Source: Candidatus Megaera polyxenophila
GTDB lineage: Bacteria; Pseudomonadota; Alphaproteobacteria; Rickettsiales; Rickettsiaceae
NCBI GenBank assembly: GCA_037101405.1
Contig: AP017964.1
Span: 434,001 to 498,000 of the forward strand
Length of the DNA: 64,000 nucleotides
Direction of reading: 5' to 3'
The position numbers and the translations under genes are program-made. The notes beneath the pieces were generated by a model, which saw only the letters and a program-made list of their open reading frames with translations, was not told the origin of the DNA and searched no databases. How positions within the stretch are numbered: position 1 is the stretch's first letter; the number at the start of each line of letters is the position of its first letter. Of the stretch, positions 35,244 through 45,043 are shown piece after piece.

Positions 35244-35744
35244 ATTCTACACGAAAAAAACTATAGAAGTATTGGTTAAAAATAAAATCATATATTTTTA
35301 GCCTCTATCATCATCAATCCAGGAATTCAGTTAAAATTTGTTTTCCTGGATTTTTTTATTCTGCATTTGCTGCTTAATTCAAAAACTATCATTTATCTCT
35401 GCTGAATTTGTGCTGCTAAATTACATACTCTACACACCTGTAATATGCCTTTAGCATAATAATAAGTTCATACCAGAGATAAATTAGAAAATGTTAAGCT
35501 TTAGTCCGGTATTATCAAAATAAAGTAGAGACTTGGGCATTTGATAGATTCTGTTATACCATGACTTGTTTGTATAGCTTATATTAAGCTGGTCAAAATT
35601 TGCTTATAATTTCCTCTAGCAGAAAAAAATGTTTAGATTACAATTAATTGGTACTTAGTAATTTGATTATTAGCCTCTTCCCTCTAGTTAGAGGGTTTAT
35701 TCCATTATTTCCGGTATCAAGTACTAATTAAAATAGAATATATA
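35244..35744. other. Non-coding gap between the coiled-coil gene and tRNA-Ala
   Basis: This 501-bp gap has no supported gene. It holds the terminator at 35316-35357 and a second small hairpin (CCCTCT-AGTT-AGAGGG, 35680-35695) followed by TTTAT. The rest is AT-rich sequence with no repeat or RNA that I could recognise. Confidence 0.55.
35316..35357 (+). terminator. Rho-independent terminator after the coiled-coil gene
   Basis: The stem AATCCAGGAA pairs with TTCCTGGATT across a ~20-nt AT-rich loop and is followed at once by a run of seven T on the plus strand. It lies ~70 bp after the coiled-coil stop codon. Confidence 0.72.
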
Positions 35745-35820
<76 letters not shown>

Positions 35821-35861
35821 TAATTTCGGAATTTGATATTGTTGCTTCTTAAATCAGATAA

Positions 35862-35890
35862 CTTATATACTGCCCCTGCCTTATAGTCAA
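35862..35890 (-). promoter_or_regulatory. Sigma70-type promoter for tRNA-Ala
   Basis: On the minus strand, TTGACT (35885-35890) and TATAAG (35862-35867) are separated by exactly 17 bp, each one mismatch from consensus. The -10 lies 41 bp upstream of the tRNA 5' end. Confidence 0.62.
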
Positions 35891-35940
35891 TAAATTTTTA
35901 TATAAGTTAACTTCTTATTTTAATATATCGCAATCATCCC

Positions 35941-35969
35941 TTGACATTCAATAGATAATAGTTTATACT
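35941..35969 (+). promoter_or_regulatory. Promoter of the IS1595 transposase (copy 1)
   Basis: A consensus -35 TTGACA (35941-35946) lies inside the terminal inverted repeat, followed by a 17-bp spacer and TATACT (35964-35969). An AAGG ribosome site precedes the ATG at 35995. The same promoter occurs in copy 2 at 51911-51939. Confidence 0.75.
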
Positions 35970-35994
35970 TAGGTTTATAATAAGGTAAAGAATT

Positions 35995-36909
35995 ATGAAC
36001 TTTTTTGAATTTAACAAACAGTTTCCTACTGAACTTGATTGTATAAAGTACTTTATCACAATTAGGTATAATAATAAACCCGTTTGCAGACATTGCGGGA
36101 GCGACAGATTAACACACAGAAGAGATACACCTAAAAATTTTCAATGTATCTTCTGTAATAAAGGTTTCTCAATCTTCAAAGGGACAATATTTGAGAAGTC
36201 TGACACTGATTTACGTAAATGGTTTTATGCTATTCACTTGTTTTTAAATAGTAAAAAAGGTATATCAGGCTACCAACTAAAAAGAGAAATAGGCGTTACT
36301 TATAAAACGGCTTGGCGTATGCTTAAGCAAATCAGGCTTGCTATGGGTAATATTGAAAACCAGCAATTTTTTGGTACTTTAATTGAAGTGGATGAGACCT
36401 ATGTAGGCGGTAGACCTAGGAAGAAAAACAATAGAGATGATGATAACGATAACTTACCACCAGTAAATAAAAGGGGGCGTGGTACTAAAAAGAACGTTGT
36501 TGTTGGTTGTATTGATAAGATAAATAAGTCTGTATTTGCTAAAGTTATGATTAAAAACAACGATGGCAAGAAATTAACAGGTAAGCAGCTATTAGATGTA
36601 TTGAATCAAGTTATAACCCAAGATAGCGTCATTATTAGCGATGAGTTCAAAGGATATAATATCCTCGGTAAGAAAACAAGCCATATCCATTTAAGAGTAG
36701 ACCATACGAAAGAATATGTAGCCAGCGGTAACATTCACACCAACAATATGGAGAACTTTTGGGGAACTCTAAAGCGTGGAATACTCGGCATATATCACCA
36801 CGTATCAGCTAAGCATCTTCAAAAGTATGTTGATGAGTTTGCTTTTAGATATAATACTAGAGAAAATGGTTGTGTATTTAATTTGATTTTACAACAGGCG
36901 GTTTTCTAA
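35995..36909 (+). CDS. IS1595-family transposase (copy 1)
   Basis: A 304-aa transposase. The N-terminal zinc ribbon (C-R-H-C-G-S-D then C-I-F-C-N-K-G-F-S, residues 34-60) is followed by the G-T-I-F-E-K-S motif typical of IS1595/ISXO2 transposases. A DDE-type core has E-V-D-E-T-Y-V-G-G near 129-137, I-I-S-D-E-F-K-G-Y near 214-222, and N-M-E-N-F-W-G-T-L-K-R-G near 249-260. The frame is intact and identical in both copies, so it is probably active. The last 32 bp overlap the end of the convergent passenger gene. Confidence 0.95.
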   Translation: MNFFEFNKQFPTELDCIKYFITIRYNNKPVCRHCGSDRLTHRRDTPKNFQCIFCNKGFSIFKGTIFEKSDTDLRKWFYAIHLFLNSKKGISGYQLKREIGVTYKTAWRMLKQIRLAMGNIENQQFFGTLIEVDETYVGGRPRKKNNRDDDNDNLPPVNKRGRGTKKNVVVGCIDKINKSVFAKVMIKNNDGKKLTGKQLLDVLNQVITQDSVIISDEFKGYNILGKKTSHIHLRVDHTKEYVASGNIHTNNMENFWGTLKRGILGIYHHVSAKHLQKYVDEFAFRYNTRENGCVFNLILQQAVF

Positions 36910-37519
36910 CGAATTGAATAGAGAGACTTCCATTTTCTAAACGATTTAAAATACCTTCTATATGTACTTTATGATAAACTTCATATTTTTCATTATTTAA
37001 AATACCGTATTTTAAAGCAATAGTTGCTGTAATTTTTAAAGATTTAGCTATGTTTATATCTTTTACTTTAATTATCCCTGTCGCTGCATTAGAAAGGTAA
37101 TAAGGTGGAAGTAAAACTGATGATTTATTTATTACATCTATTTCATCTTTTTGATGTGTCTGACCATTAACAATTATAACTGTCTTTTCTTGGTCTAAAA
37201 AACAACTAATCACCTGAGTAGAACAGTTATAAACTGACATAGCAATTCGAATGTTGTGTATATTATTATCTGGAAATTCTAATCTAGGTTCTGGAATTAT
37301 CAATAATTTATCCTTAATACTATAATTTTGCTTACATTTATGTACTAAATAAACGAGAGGTAGAGATAAAAATATAGCACCTAAAAACTGTTGCGTTAAC
37401 ATATAGTACCCCAAACTACTGCAAATAAAAGCAAAAGAAGGTAATGCTTTACTGTCCAGCCAATCTTTGATATAATCACTGACAATAGTATTAGAAACTT
37501 GTTTAAAAAATTCCAACAT
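36878..37519 (-). CDS. IS1595 passenger gene: membrane-associated protein of unknown function (copy 1)
   Basis: A 213-aa protein encoded within the IS, convergent with the transposase and overlapping it by 32 bp. Residues ~28-62 form a hydrophobic block that could make two membrane helices (S-F-A-F-I-C-S-S-L-G-Y-Y and F-L-G-A-I-F-L-S-L-P-L-V-Y-L-V). The rest is a strand-rich soluble domain of about 140 residues. I do not recognise a family. A TTGACA box in the right terminal repeat (complement of 37576-37581) with AT-rich -10 candidates 15-17 bp further in could drive it. Both IS copies keep the frame open. Confidence 0.72.
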   Translation of the reverse strand: MLEFFKQVSNTIVSDYIKDWLDSKALPSFAFICSSLGYYMLTQQFLGAIFLSLPLVYLVHKCKQNYSIKDKLLIIPEPRLEFPDNNIHNIRIAMSVYNCSTQVISCFLDQEKTVIIVNGQTHQKDEIDVINKSSVLLPPYYLSNAATGIIKVKDINIAKSLKITATIALKYGILNNEKYEVYHKVHIEGILNRLENGSLSIQFVRKPPVVKSN

Positions 37520-37593
37520 AATAAATTATTATAAAACTGACCAAATATATCAGTAATATACAATCTATTATTGAATGTCAAGGGATGATTGCG

Positions 37594-38936
37594 TTAGTTA
37601 TTATAGAGATATTATTTTTTCCTACATAAAATTCTACGACTCGAGTTATTATATCTCGTACCTTATTTAAAGAGTTAACTATTTTAAATTGACCTTCAAT
37701 TATTTGATTCTCATCTAAAATATCAGTAATAAAATCAAGGATGATTTGGGCGTTGCTGTATATTCCTTCAACATATTTGGTATATTCTGTTGGGATCTTT
37801 CCGAATAATCCTTTTGACATGATTTCTGAGCCAGTAACAATAAAACCTAAAGGGGATCTTATTTCGTGGGCTGTAAAAGCAAGGAAATCAGTTTTGGTTT
37901 TGGTTGCATTATTTGCTAAAATTGTTGCTTGCTCAGCTTTTGTTCTAAGTAAAGTTTCTCTTTTATAAATTGCAATAATAATTATTAAACAAACGCCGGC
38001 TAGAAACACGACTTCAAGAAACTTTTTTATAATATTCTGAACTATATTGTTCTTTATAAAGTCATTGTCAATATTGATAATAACCGTAAAAGGAAAATCC
38101 TCTAGTGGTTTTATAAAATAATTCAATCCATTTGCCATATCAAGGTATGAACAATCTTGATTAAGAGCTCCTCGATTCTGATCTTGTTTCTTCAAGAGCT
38201 GTAACAACTGAGGAGATAGTTTATCATTAATATCTGCGATTTTATCTATTATCGGTTTTGATTTAGCAACAATATCAAAGTTTTTGTCGACTATTATAAA
38301 ATTGACACTTGAATCTTTTTTACGGTTATTTAGGTTTTGAACCAAAGTATCAATATCATAGCTTAAAACAACTGCTCCAATAAAATTTTTTGCTAACTTA
38401 TCAAATATTGCATTAACTAATTTTAAACTATGATTGTCGGAAGTTTTATTAATACGAAAATCTACATAACTTTTGATCTCTTTGTTATCACCAATTTTGT
38501 GGACTATATCTTCTACAAAATATAGTTTTTTTGGATTTGCTGCAATACCGCCAATGCTTGTTACTAATTCTAGATATTCGTTGTTAACCCAGCTGTATTT
38601 ACGCCATCCAAATAGCGAATTGAAGTGTCTAGATAGAAAATACGTTTTGAGAGTTTTTCTAATATATAACAAATCTGTAGGATTGGTTTTTATATTTCTG
38701 CCTATTAGTTTTATAAAATATTTAGAATAACTTAATTGGTTTGAAAAAATTGTTTTTAACGAATTAGCTTCTGTCGACATTTCCTTTAATAATAGAGACT
38801 TTTCATTTGAATATATTCGAATGAAATTTACCAAAGTTAAGATTATTACCATAGTGATAACAATAAACGTAATTATTTGGATATTTACATTATAATCATT
38901 ATGCTGGTTTTCAGTGTTATCCTGGTTAAAACTCAT
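37594..38936 (-). pseudogene. Sensor histidine kinase, C-terminus removed by IS1595
   Basis: About 447 codons of a membrane kinase. Two transmembrane helices (about residues 19-43 and 310-332) enclose a ~260-residue extracytoplasmic sensor domain. A HisKA domain follows with the phospho-accepting His in F-L-A-F-T-A-H-E-I-R-S-P. The ATP-binding domain (N, G1 and G2 boxes) is absent because IS1595 copy 1 begins here. Translation would run into the IS repeat, adding N-A-I-I-P before a stop at 37578. It should be unable to autophosphorylate. The gene is divergent from cysS. Confidence 0.87.
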
Positions 38937-39002
38937 AAATTGTTTTTAATTGCTGGCTTTATACTGTAAAATGACCCAAATTTAATTTGGTTTGCTTGGA
39001 AT

Positions 39003-40415
39003 ATGAAATTATCATTATTTAATACACTTACAAGAAAAAGGGAAGTTTTTAATCCGTTAGATGCCAATTTGGTAAAAATGTATGTTTGTGGTCCGACAGT
39101 TTATGATCACCCCCATATCGGTAATGTGCGATCGGCAGTGGTATATGATGTTTTATACAGAATTCTGATGAAACTGTATGGATCAAGTAATGTTCTATAT
39201 GTAAGAAACATTACCGATATTGATGATAAAATCATAGATAGGGCTTCTAAACTTAATATTCCAATATCTGAATTAACAAGCCAAACTATTATTGATTATA
39301 ATGATGATATGGAGTATCTGGGCTGTTTAAAACCCACCAAAGAGCCGAAAGCTACGGAGCATATTTCGCAAATGATTGACATAATTCAAAAACTATTGGA
39401 TATGGGATTTGCATATGAATCTAACAAGCATGTTTATTTTAATGTTTCTAGAGCAAAAAATTATACAGCATTTTCCGGTAGAACTACTGAGGAAATGAGA
39501 GAAAGTGGAAGGATTGAAAGTGATACAAACAAAAATAGCCCAGAAGATTTTGTCTTGTGGAAACCAGCTAATGAGAAGGATGACGAATCAGTTAAATTTA
39601 TGAGTCCATTTGGAATGGGAAGGCCGGGATGGCATATAGAATGCTCTGCAATGAGCCATACATTTCTTGGTTCTACCTTTGATATCCATGGAGGGGGAAT
39701 AGATTTAATTTTTCCACACCATACCAATGAAATTGCTCAGAGTTGCTCTGCTTTCCCTGGTTCTGAGTATGCAAGATATTGGGTGCATAATGGTTTTTTA
39801 ACTGTTGATAATGAGAAAATGAGTAAGTCTATTGGTAACTTTATAACAGTTAAAGATCTTCGGGATAAGCAAATAAAAGGTGATATAGTACGGCTTTGCT
39901 TGATGACTGCACATTACCGCAAACCTTTAGATTACAATAAAAAAGCACTTAATGATGCAGAAAAAATGCTTAATTATTGGTATCGTATCATTGGGGAGCT
40001 ACCTCTTAATACTGCGGGTTCAGCTAAATTAGATTTCATGGATATAGATATTCCTAAAATATTTCTTGATAGCTTGTTAGATGATTTAAATACTCCACTA
40101 GCTATTAAATTAATTAATGATTTTGCCAAAGAATTCCATAAAACTGATGATTATAAAGTTAAAATATCCGCTGCTAAGAAAATGATGTATTGTGCTCAGT
40201 TTTTGGGTTTAATTCGTTTAGACAGCAACAATTGGTTTAAGGGTGATCTTGACCATAATTCTATTGCTCAATTAATCCAGAAGAGGACAAATGCTAAAAA
40301 ACTAAAGAACTGGCAACTAGCTGACCAAATAAGAAGTAATTTACTTGAACTGGGTATCGCTATAGAAGACAAACACGATGGTACGACTATTTGGAAAAAG
40401 GTTAATAAAAGTTAA
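39003..40415 (+). CDS. cysS: Cysteinyl-tRNA synthetase
   Basis: A 470-aa class I synthetase. The HIGH signature is P-H-I-G-N (residues 36-40) and the KMSKS loop is E-K-M-S-K-S-I-G-N near 275. The zinc ligands are in M-Y-V-C-G-P-T, W-H-I-E-C-S-A-M-S and H-H-T-N-E. The C-terminus has the anticodon-binding helical bundle. The length is normal and the frame intact. It lies inside the IS1595-bounded segment, so an essential gene would have to survive the move. Confidence 0.97.
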   Translation: MKLSLFNTLTRKREVFNPLDANLVKMYVCGPTVYDHPHIGNVRSAVVYDVLYRILMKLYGSSNVLYVRNITDIDDKIIDRASKLNIPISELTSQTIIDYNDDMEYLGCLKPTKEPKATEHISQMIDIIQKLLDMGFAYESNKHVYFNVSRAKNYTAFSGRTTEEMRESGRIESDTNKNSPEDFVLWKPANEKDDESVKFMSPFGMGRPGWHIECSAMSHTFLGSTFDIHGGGIDLIFPHHTNEIAQSCSAFPGSEYARYWVHNGFLTVDNEKMSKSIGNFITVKDLRDKQIKGDIVRLCLMTAHYRKPLDYNKKALNDAEKMLNYWYRIIGELPLNTAGSAKLDFMDIDIPKIFLDSLLDDLNTPLAIKLINDFAKEFHKTDDYKVKISAAKKMMYCAQFLGLIRLDSNNWFKGDLDHNSIAQLIQKRTNAKKLKNWQLADQIRSNLLELGIAIEDKHDGTTIWKKVNKS

Positions 40416-40506
40416 ATCTACAGCACAAGTCAAAATAATACTTGAAAAATCTCTTAAAAATTCTATAAATAATGCTCTAATTCTAACAATAAATACAGGT
40501 TAAATT

Positions 40507-40929
40507 ATGGCAGTAGAATATACTTTTTCAATTATAAAACCAGATGCAACTAAAAGAAATCTAATAGGAAAAATAAATTCTTATCTTGAGAGTGCGGGTT
40601 TAGAAATTGTAGCTCAAAAAATGGTTAAATTAACAAAAACTCAGGCAGAAGAATTTTATGCCGAACATAAAGCACGGTCTTTTTTCTCAGATTTAATAGA
40701 GTATATGATTTCTGCTCCTGTTGTGTTACAAGTTCTAAAAGGTGAGGATGCAGTAGCTAAAAATAGAAAAATAATGGGAGTCACTAATCCAGCAGATGCA
40801 GCAGACGGAACTATAAGAAAAGATTTTGCTATAGATATAGAAGCTAACAGTATCCATGGTTCTGATAGTGTTGATAGCGCTAAGAGAGAAATAGCCTTTT
40901 TCTTTAAAAAAGAAGAAATTTTGAAATAA
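40507..40929 (+). CDS. ndk: Nucleoside diphosphate kinase
   Basis: A 140-aa enzyme that equalises NTP pools by phosphotransfer. It has the N-terminal [11 protein letters not shown] motif and the active-site His in [12 protein letters not shown] near residue 119. Its size is standard. A parS-like site starts at the base following its TAA, and mnmG begins 13 bp downstream, as in the conserved rickettsial ndk-mnmG-rsmG-parA-parB order. Confidence 0.97.
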   Translation: MAVEYTFSIIKPDATKRNLIGKINSYLESAGLEIVAQKMVKLTKTQAEEFYAEHKARSFFSDLIEYMISAPVVLQVLKGEDAVAKNRKIMGVTNPADAADGTIRKDFAIDIEANSIHGSDSVDSAKREIAFFFKKEEILK

Positions 40930-40945
40930 TGTTTCACGTGAAATG
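40930..40945. promoter_or_regulatory. parS-like centromere site overlapping the mnmG start
   Basis: TGTTTCACGTGAAATG matches 14 of 16 bases of the parS consensus TGTTTCACGTGAAACA, and the central GTTTCACGTGAAA palindrome is intact. Its last three bases are the mnmG ATG. parB is encoded 3.3 kb downstream. Confidence 0.82.
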
Positions 40946-42796
40946 AAAAGATTTGATGTAATTATTGTAGGTGGTGGACATGCCGGTTGTGAGGCTGCTG
41001 CAGCTGCTGCACGAGCCGGAAGCGCTACTTTACTGATTACTTTTAAACTAGAAAATTTAGGTGAGATGTCTTGTAATCCTGCCATAGGTGGAGTTGGTAA
41101 GGGAACCTTAGTTAAGGAAATAGACGCTCTTGATGGTATAATGGCAAGAGTCACAGACAAAGCCGGTATCCATTATAAAATGCTTAATGAGAGCAAAGGC
41201 CCCGCTGTATGGGGTCCAAGAGCTCAAGCTGATAGGTCATTGTATAGAAAAGCAATGTTTGCTACCTTAAGTAATTATACTAATTTAACTATTTTATATG
41301 ATTCTGTTGAAGATATAATAATTAAGGGTGGGAGGGTAACAAGTGTAACAACTAAAAAATCTGGTAATATTGATTGTTCTTCAATTGTCTTAACAACAGG
41401 AACTTTTTTATCTGGTCTAATTCATATTGGACAGACAAAGATACCTGCGGGTAGAGTAGGAGAAGAACCTTCTTATGGTTTATCAAAAACCCTTCGTAAT
41501 AATAATTTTACAGTAGGAAGGCTAAAAACCGGCACTCCTCCAAGAATTGATGGTAGAACGATTGACTATAGTAAGGTCGAAGTTCAACCAGGAGACTTAT
41601 TGCCTAGACCATTTTCGGAACTTACTGATAAAGTTGAAGTTCCTCAAACTAATTGTTACATTACAAGAACCACTAGTATTACCCATCAAATTATTAAAGA
41701 TAGTCTGCATTTATCTGCAATGTATTCTGGTCAAATCGAAGGGATAGGGCCTAGGTACTGTCCTTCCATAGAAGACAAAATAGTTAAATTTGCTTCTAAA
41801 GACAGTCATCAAATTTTTCTAGAACCAGAAGGATTAAATGACCACACTGTTTATCCCAATGGTATTTCTACGTCCTTACCTGAAAATGTTCAAATTGAAA
41901 TTTTGAAATCGATACTAGGTTTAGAAAATGCAAAAATGATTAGACCGGGCTATGCTATTGAATATGATTTTGTAGATCCTCGGGAACTTTTAGATACATT
42001 AGAAACGAAAAAAATAAAAGGGTTATTCCTTGCAGGCCAAATAAATGGTACTACCGGTTATGAAGAGGCTGCTGCCCAAGGGATAATAGCTGGTATTAAT
42101 GCTGCTTTTTCTGCCCAAAATCGGGAAAAATTTACTTTAACACGAGCGGATGCGTATATAGGAGTTATGATTGATGACCTTATAAATTTCGGTACGGTTG
42201 AACCATATAGAATATTTACCTCTCGTTCCGAGTATAGGCTCACTTTAAGGAGTGATAATGCAGATATTAGGCTTACCCCTTTAGCTATAACTGCTGGTAT
42301 TGTTTCTGATTTTAGGAAGAATAAATTTGAAGAAAAGGTAGCCAAAATAGAAAAATTAAAACACCGGCTTGATAAGCTTAGTTTAACTACTAGTGAACTT
42401 CAAAAAAAGGGGCATATAATAGCACAAGATGGTTCTCATAAAACAGCCTTTATTCTACTCGGTTTACCAGAATTTGGACTAGAAAAAACTTTGCAATTCT
42501 TTCCGGAATTAAAAGAAGAAAATATTAATCATTTGAAGTACCACGAAACTGAATCAAAATACTCTTCTTATTTAAAAAGGCAATTAGCTGATATAAAGTT
42601 GTTTACACAAGAAGAAAATTTAGAAATTCCTCAAGATATTGACTATAACTCTATTAAGAGTTTATCTGTAGAAACTAGAGAAAAACTCAATTTTCATAAA
42701 CCAAGATCTATAGGTGCAGCACGGAGAATATCTGGCGTTACTCCTTCTGCCCTTACTACCGTGATAATTTACTTAAAAAGTAAATATAACAAATGA
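40943..42796 (+). CDS. mnmG: tRNA uridine-5-carboxymethylaminomethyl modification enzyme MnmG
   Basis: A 617-aa FAD-dependent partner of MnmE in U34 tRNA modification. The FAD-binding motif [10 protein letters not shown] is at residues 8-17. Other family blocks are [21 protein letters not shown], and the C-terminal helical domain with R-I-S-G-V-T-P-S-A. The length is normal. The stop overlaps the rsmG start by 4 bp. Confidence 0.97.
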   Translation: MKRFDVIIVGGGHAGCEAAAAAARAGSATLLITFKLENLGEMSCNPAIGGVGKGTLVKEIDALDGIMARVTDKAGIHYKMLNESKGPAVWGPRAQADRSLYRKAMFATLSNYTNLTILYDSVEDIIIKGGRVTSVTTKKSGNIDCSSIVLTTGTFLSGLIHIGQTKIPAGRVGEEPSYGLSKTLRNNNFTVGRLKTGTPPRIDGRTIDYSKVEVQPGDLLPRPFSELTDKVEVPQTNCYITRTTSITHQIIKDSLHLSAMYSGQIEGIGPRYCPSIEDKIVKFASKDSHQIFLEPEGLNDHTVYPNGISTSLPENVQIEILKSILGLENAKMIRPGYAIEYDFVDPRELLDTLETKKIKGLFLAGQINGTTGYEEAAAQGIIAGINAAFSAQNREKFTLTRADAYIGVMIDDLINFGTVEPYRIFTSRSEYRLTLRSDNADIRLTPLAITAGIVSDFRKNKFEEKVAKIEKLKHRLDKLSLTTSELQKKGHIIAQDGSHKTAFILLGLPEFGLEKTLQFFPELKEENINHLKYHETESKYSSYLKRQLADIKLFTQEENLEIPQDIDYNSIKSLSVETREKLNFHKPRSIGAARRISGVTPSALTTVIIYLKSKYNK

Positions 42797-43383
42797 TAAT
42801 TGATAACTTAAATGTTTCACGTGAAGTAAAGGAAGCTCTGTTAAATTATCAAAATTTATTACTTAAATGGAATAAGGCAATCAATTTAATATCAAGGAAT
42901 TCTGAGAAAGATATTTGGGCAAGACATATTTTAGATTCTTTGCAATTGCTGAAATATATTGATTTTTTAGACAATATTATAGATATTGGTTCTGGAGGAG
43001 GCTTTCCTGGTATTGTTTTATCTATTGGGGGAGTAAAAAATATAGCACTTGTGGAATCTGACAAAAAAAAGTCAGTTTTTTTAGCCCGAGCTGCTAAATT
43101 ATCCTTAAATAAAATTATTATAATTGACAAAAGAGTAGATGAAAAATTTACCATGAATTGCGATATTCTAACCTCAAGGGGGTTTAGTAGTATAAATAAT
43201 ATACTGGAAGTAACTACAGGGATAAAAATACAAAAAAAAATGTTATTGCTAAAAGGTAAGAATTATGAGAAAGAAATAACAGAGGCTCAAAAAAATTGGC
43301 TATTCGACATTAACCTCCATGACAGCATCACCTCACGGGAAGGTAAAATCGTTGAAATATCTAACATAAAAAAATTAGTATGA
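42793..43383 (+). CDS. rsmG: 16S rRNA (guanine-N7) methyltransferase RsmG
   Basis: A 196-aa AdoMet methyltransferase acting on G527 of 16S rRNA. It has the motif [12 protein letters not shown] near residues 58-69, preceded by the [11 protein letters not shown] motif. Its length is close to the usual ~200 aa. A parS-like site is embedded in codons 7-12. It overlaps mnmG and parA by 4 bp each. Confidence 0.95.
   Translation: MIIDNLNVSREVKEALLNYQNLLLKWNKAINLISRNSEKDIWARHILDSLQLLKYIDFLDNIIDIGSGGGFPGIVLSIGGVKNIALVESDKKKSVFLARAAKLSLNKIIIIDKRVDEKFTMNCDILTSRGFSSINNILEVTTGIKIQKKMLLLKGKNYEKEITEAQKNWLFDINLHDSITSREGKIVEISNIKKLV
42813..42828. promoter_or_regulatory. Second parS-like site inside rsmG
   Basis: TGTTTCACGTGAAGTA matches 14 of 16 bases of the parS consensus and keeps the GTTTCACGTGAA core. 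It is read as V-S-R-E-V by the rsmG frame and lies 1.9 kb from the first site. Confidence 0.75.
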
Positions 43384-44168
43384 AGGCAAGGGTTATCTCA
43401 GTTGTGAATCAAAAAGGAGGAGTGGGTAAAACTACGACAGCTGTGAATTTAGCTACCATTTTTGCTGTTATGGATAAAAAGGTTTTAATTATTGATATCG
43501 ATTCGCAAGGTAATACTAGTAGCGGCCTTGGAATAAAACAGACTGAAAGAAAAATTACCTCTTATAACGTGTTTATAGGATTAAATTCTATCCGTGATGC
43601 TATTCTTGCTACAGAAGTACCTAATCTATCAATTGTGAGTGCAAATACAAATCTGGCTGCTATTGAGCTTGACTTAATACATCTTAAAAACTATGAAAAT
43701 ATTTTGCTAGAAAAACTTGAGGAAATAAAAAATGACTTCGATTATATAATTATTGATTGCCCTCCTTCTCTTGGTTTGATTACATTAAATGCTTTGGTAG
43801 CCTGCGATGAGGTTTTAATACCAATGCTTTGTGATTTTTATTCGCTTGAAGGCTTAAGCCATTTATTAAAAACTGTAGAAATTATAGAAAAAAAAATGAA
43901 TCCGGGAATAAAAATAGGTGGTATTCTGTTTACAATGTATGATAAAAGGAACAAGTTAACCGAGCAGGTAGAGAATGATGTAAGAGCATGCCTTGGTAAA
44001 CTAGTTTATAAAACTACAATACCAAGAAATGTTAAGGTTTCCGAAGCCCCTTCTCATGGTAAAGCTGCAATTATATATGATTATAGATGCTCTGGTTCAA
44101 GAGCTTATATAGATCTTGCTAAGGAAATTATCGATAACGAAGTAAATAAAGAGCTTAAGACGGCTTAA
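43380..44168 (+). CDS. parA: Chromosome partitioning ATPase ParA (Soj)
   Basis: A 262-aa deviant Walker ATPase that moves ParB-parS complexes over the nucleoid. The P-loop K-G-G-V-G-K-T-T-T is at residues 11-19 and the D-C-P-P-S-L-G-L motif at 124-131. The start overlaps the rsmG stop. It is followed by parB after 15 bp. Confidence 0.97.
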   Translation: MKARVISVVNQKGGVGKTTTAVNLATIFAVMDKKVLIIDIDSQGNTSSGLGIKQTERKITSYNVFIGLNSIRDAILATEVPNLSIVSANTNLAAIELDLIHLKNYENILLEKLEEIKNDFDYIIIDCPPSLGLITLNALVACDEVLIPMLCDFYSLEGLSHLLKTVEIIEKKMNPGIKIGGILFTMYDKRNKLTEQVENDVRACLGKLVYKTTIPRNVKVSEAPSHGKAAIIYDYRCSGSRAYIDLAKEIIDNEVNKELKTA

Positions 44169-44183
44169 AAGAGGTAATAGAAC

Positions 44184-45041
44184 ATGAATAATAGGGTTTT
44201 AGGGAGAGGGTTATCATCATTACTGAAAGAAGAAGTGTTACCAGTAGATACAGGGACTACTCAAAATAACCTTTTAAATATTGAACAAATTGAAGTAGGG
44301 AAATACCAGCCACGTAAAAATTTTAATGAAGAAAAACTACGAGAATTGGCTAATTCAATAATAAGTAATGGATTAGTACAACCGATAATAGTTGGGCCAA
44401 CTGTTAATGGTAAATATCAAATTATAGCAGGAGAAAGAAGGTATAGAGCTTGTAAAATGGCTGGTTTGGCAGAAATTCCTGTAATAATTAAGAATTTATC
44501 CAATAAGGAGATTCTCGAAATTGCCCTAATTGAAAATATCCAACGCGAAGAATTAACAGCCATAGAAGAAGCCGAAGGATATGAGAGATTAATTAAAGAA
44601 TTTGGCTATACTCAAGCAGAGCTAGCAGATGCAGTTGGTAAAAGTCGCAGCCATGTAGCAAATTTATTAAGGTTAAATAGTTTACCGGTATCTATTAAGC
44701 TTATGGTTGATAACGGCCAACTCAGTATGGGTCATGCAAGATGCTTGATTGGTCTTGAGAATGCAGAAGAATTGGCCGGTAAAATAATAGCAAATGATTT
44801 AAATGTTCGCCAAACCGAGGAGCTAACTAGAAAAAATGAGGTATCACACAGAATAAGAAAGCAAAAACCTCACAATATCCAAGTCCTTGATGTAGATAAT
44901 GACCTTGTAATCCTAGGCCAATCGCTTAGTGAAAAATATGGAGTAAAGGTTGTGGTTGAAAATTCATGGAACGGCGGTAAAATATCTTTTTATTACTCGA
45001 ACCTTGAAGAACTTGATTCAATTCTAGCAAAAATCAACTGA
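44184..45041 (+). CDS. parB: Chromosome partitioning protein ParB
   Basis: A 285-aa parS-binding CTP-dependent clamp. The N-terminal R-G-L-S-S-L-L motif (ParA-stimulating region), then Q-P-R-K-N-F, the CTP-binding A-G-E-R-R-Y-R-A motif near residue 87, and a helix-turn-helix (Y-T-Q-A-E-L-A-D-A-V-G-K-S-R-S-H-V) are all visible. It is coupled to parA and to the transaldolase gene (2-bp gap). Confidence 0.97.
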   Translation: MNNRVLGRGLSSLLKEEVLPVDTGTTQNNLLNIEQIEVGKYQPRKNFNEEKLRELANSIISNGLVQPIIVGPTVNGKYQIIAGERRYRACKMAGLAEIPVIIKNLSNKEILEIALIENIQREELTAIEEAEGYERLIKEFGYTQAELADAVGKSRSHVANLLRLNSLPVSIKLMVDNGQLSMGHARCLIGLENAEELAGKIIANDLNVRQTEELTRKNEVSHRIRKQKPHNIQVLDVDNDLVILGQSLSEKYGVKVVVENSWNGGKISFYYSNLEELDSILAKIN

Positions 45042-45043
45042 AT

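Larger units (their letters stand above)
35929..37593 (+). mobile_element. IS1595-family element, copy 1
   Basis: 1,665 bp with perfect 25-bp terminal inverted repeats beginning CGCAATCATCCC at 35929 and ending with the complement at 37593. It carries a transposase gene and a convergent passenger gene. The sequence appears identical to copy 2 at 51899-53563. Its left flank is TAATATAT; its right side cuts into the histidine kinase gene. Confidence 0.93.

Noticed and set aside
41547..41747. Short ORF inside mnmG on the same strand
   Set aside because: It is an alternative-frame shadow of mnmG with no family match.
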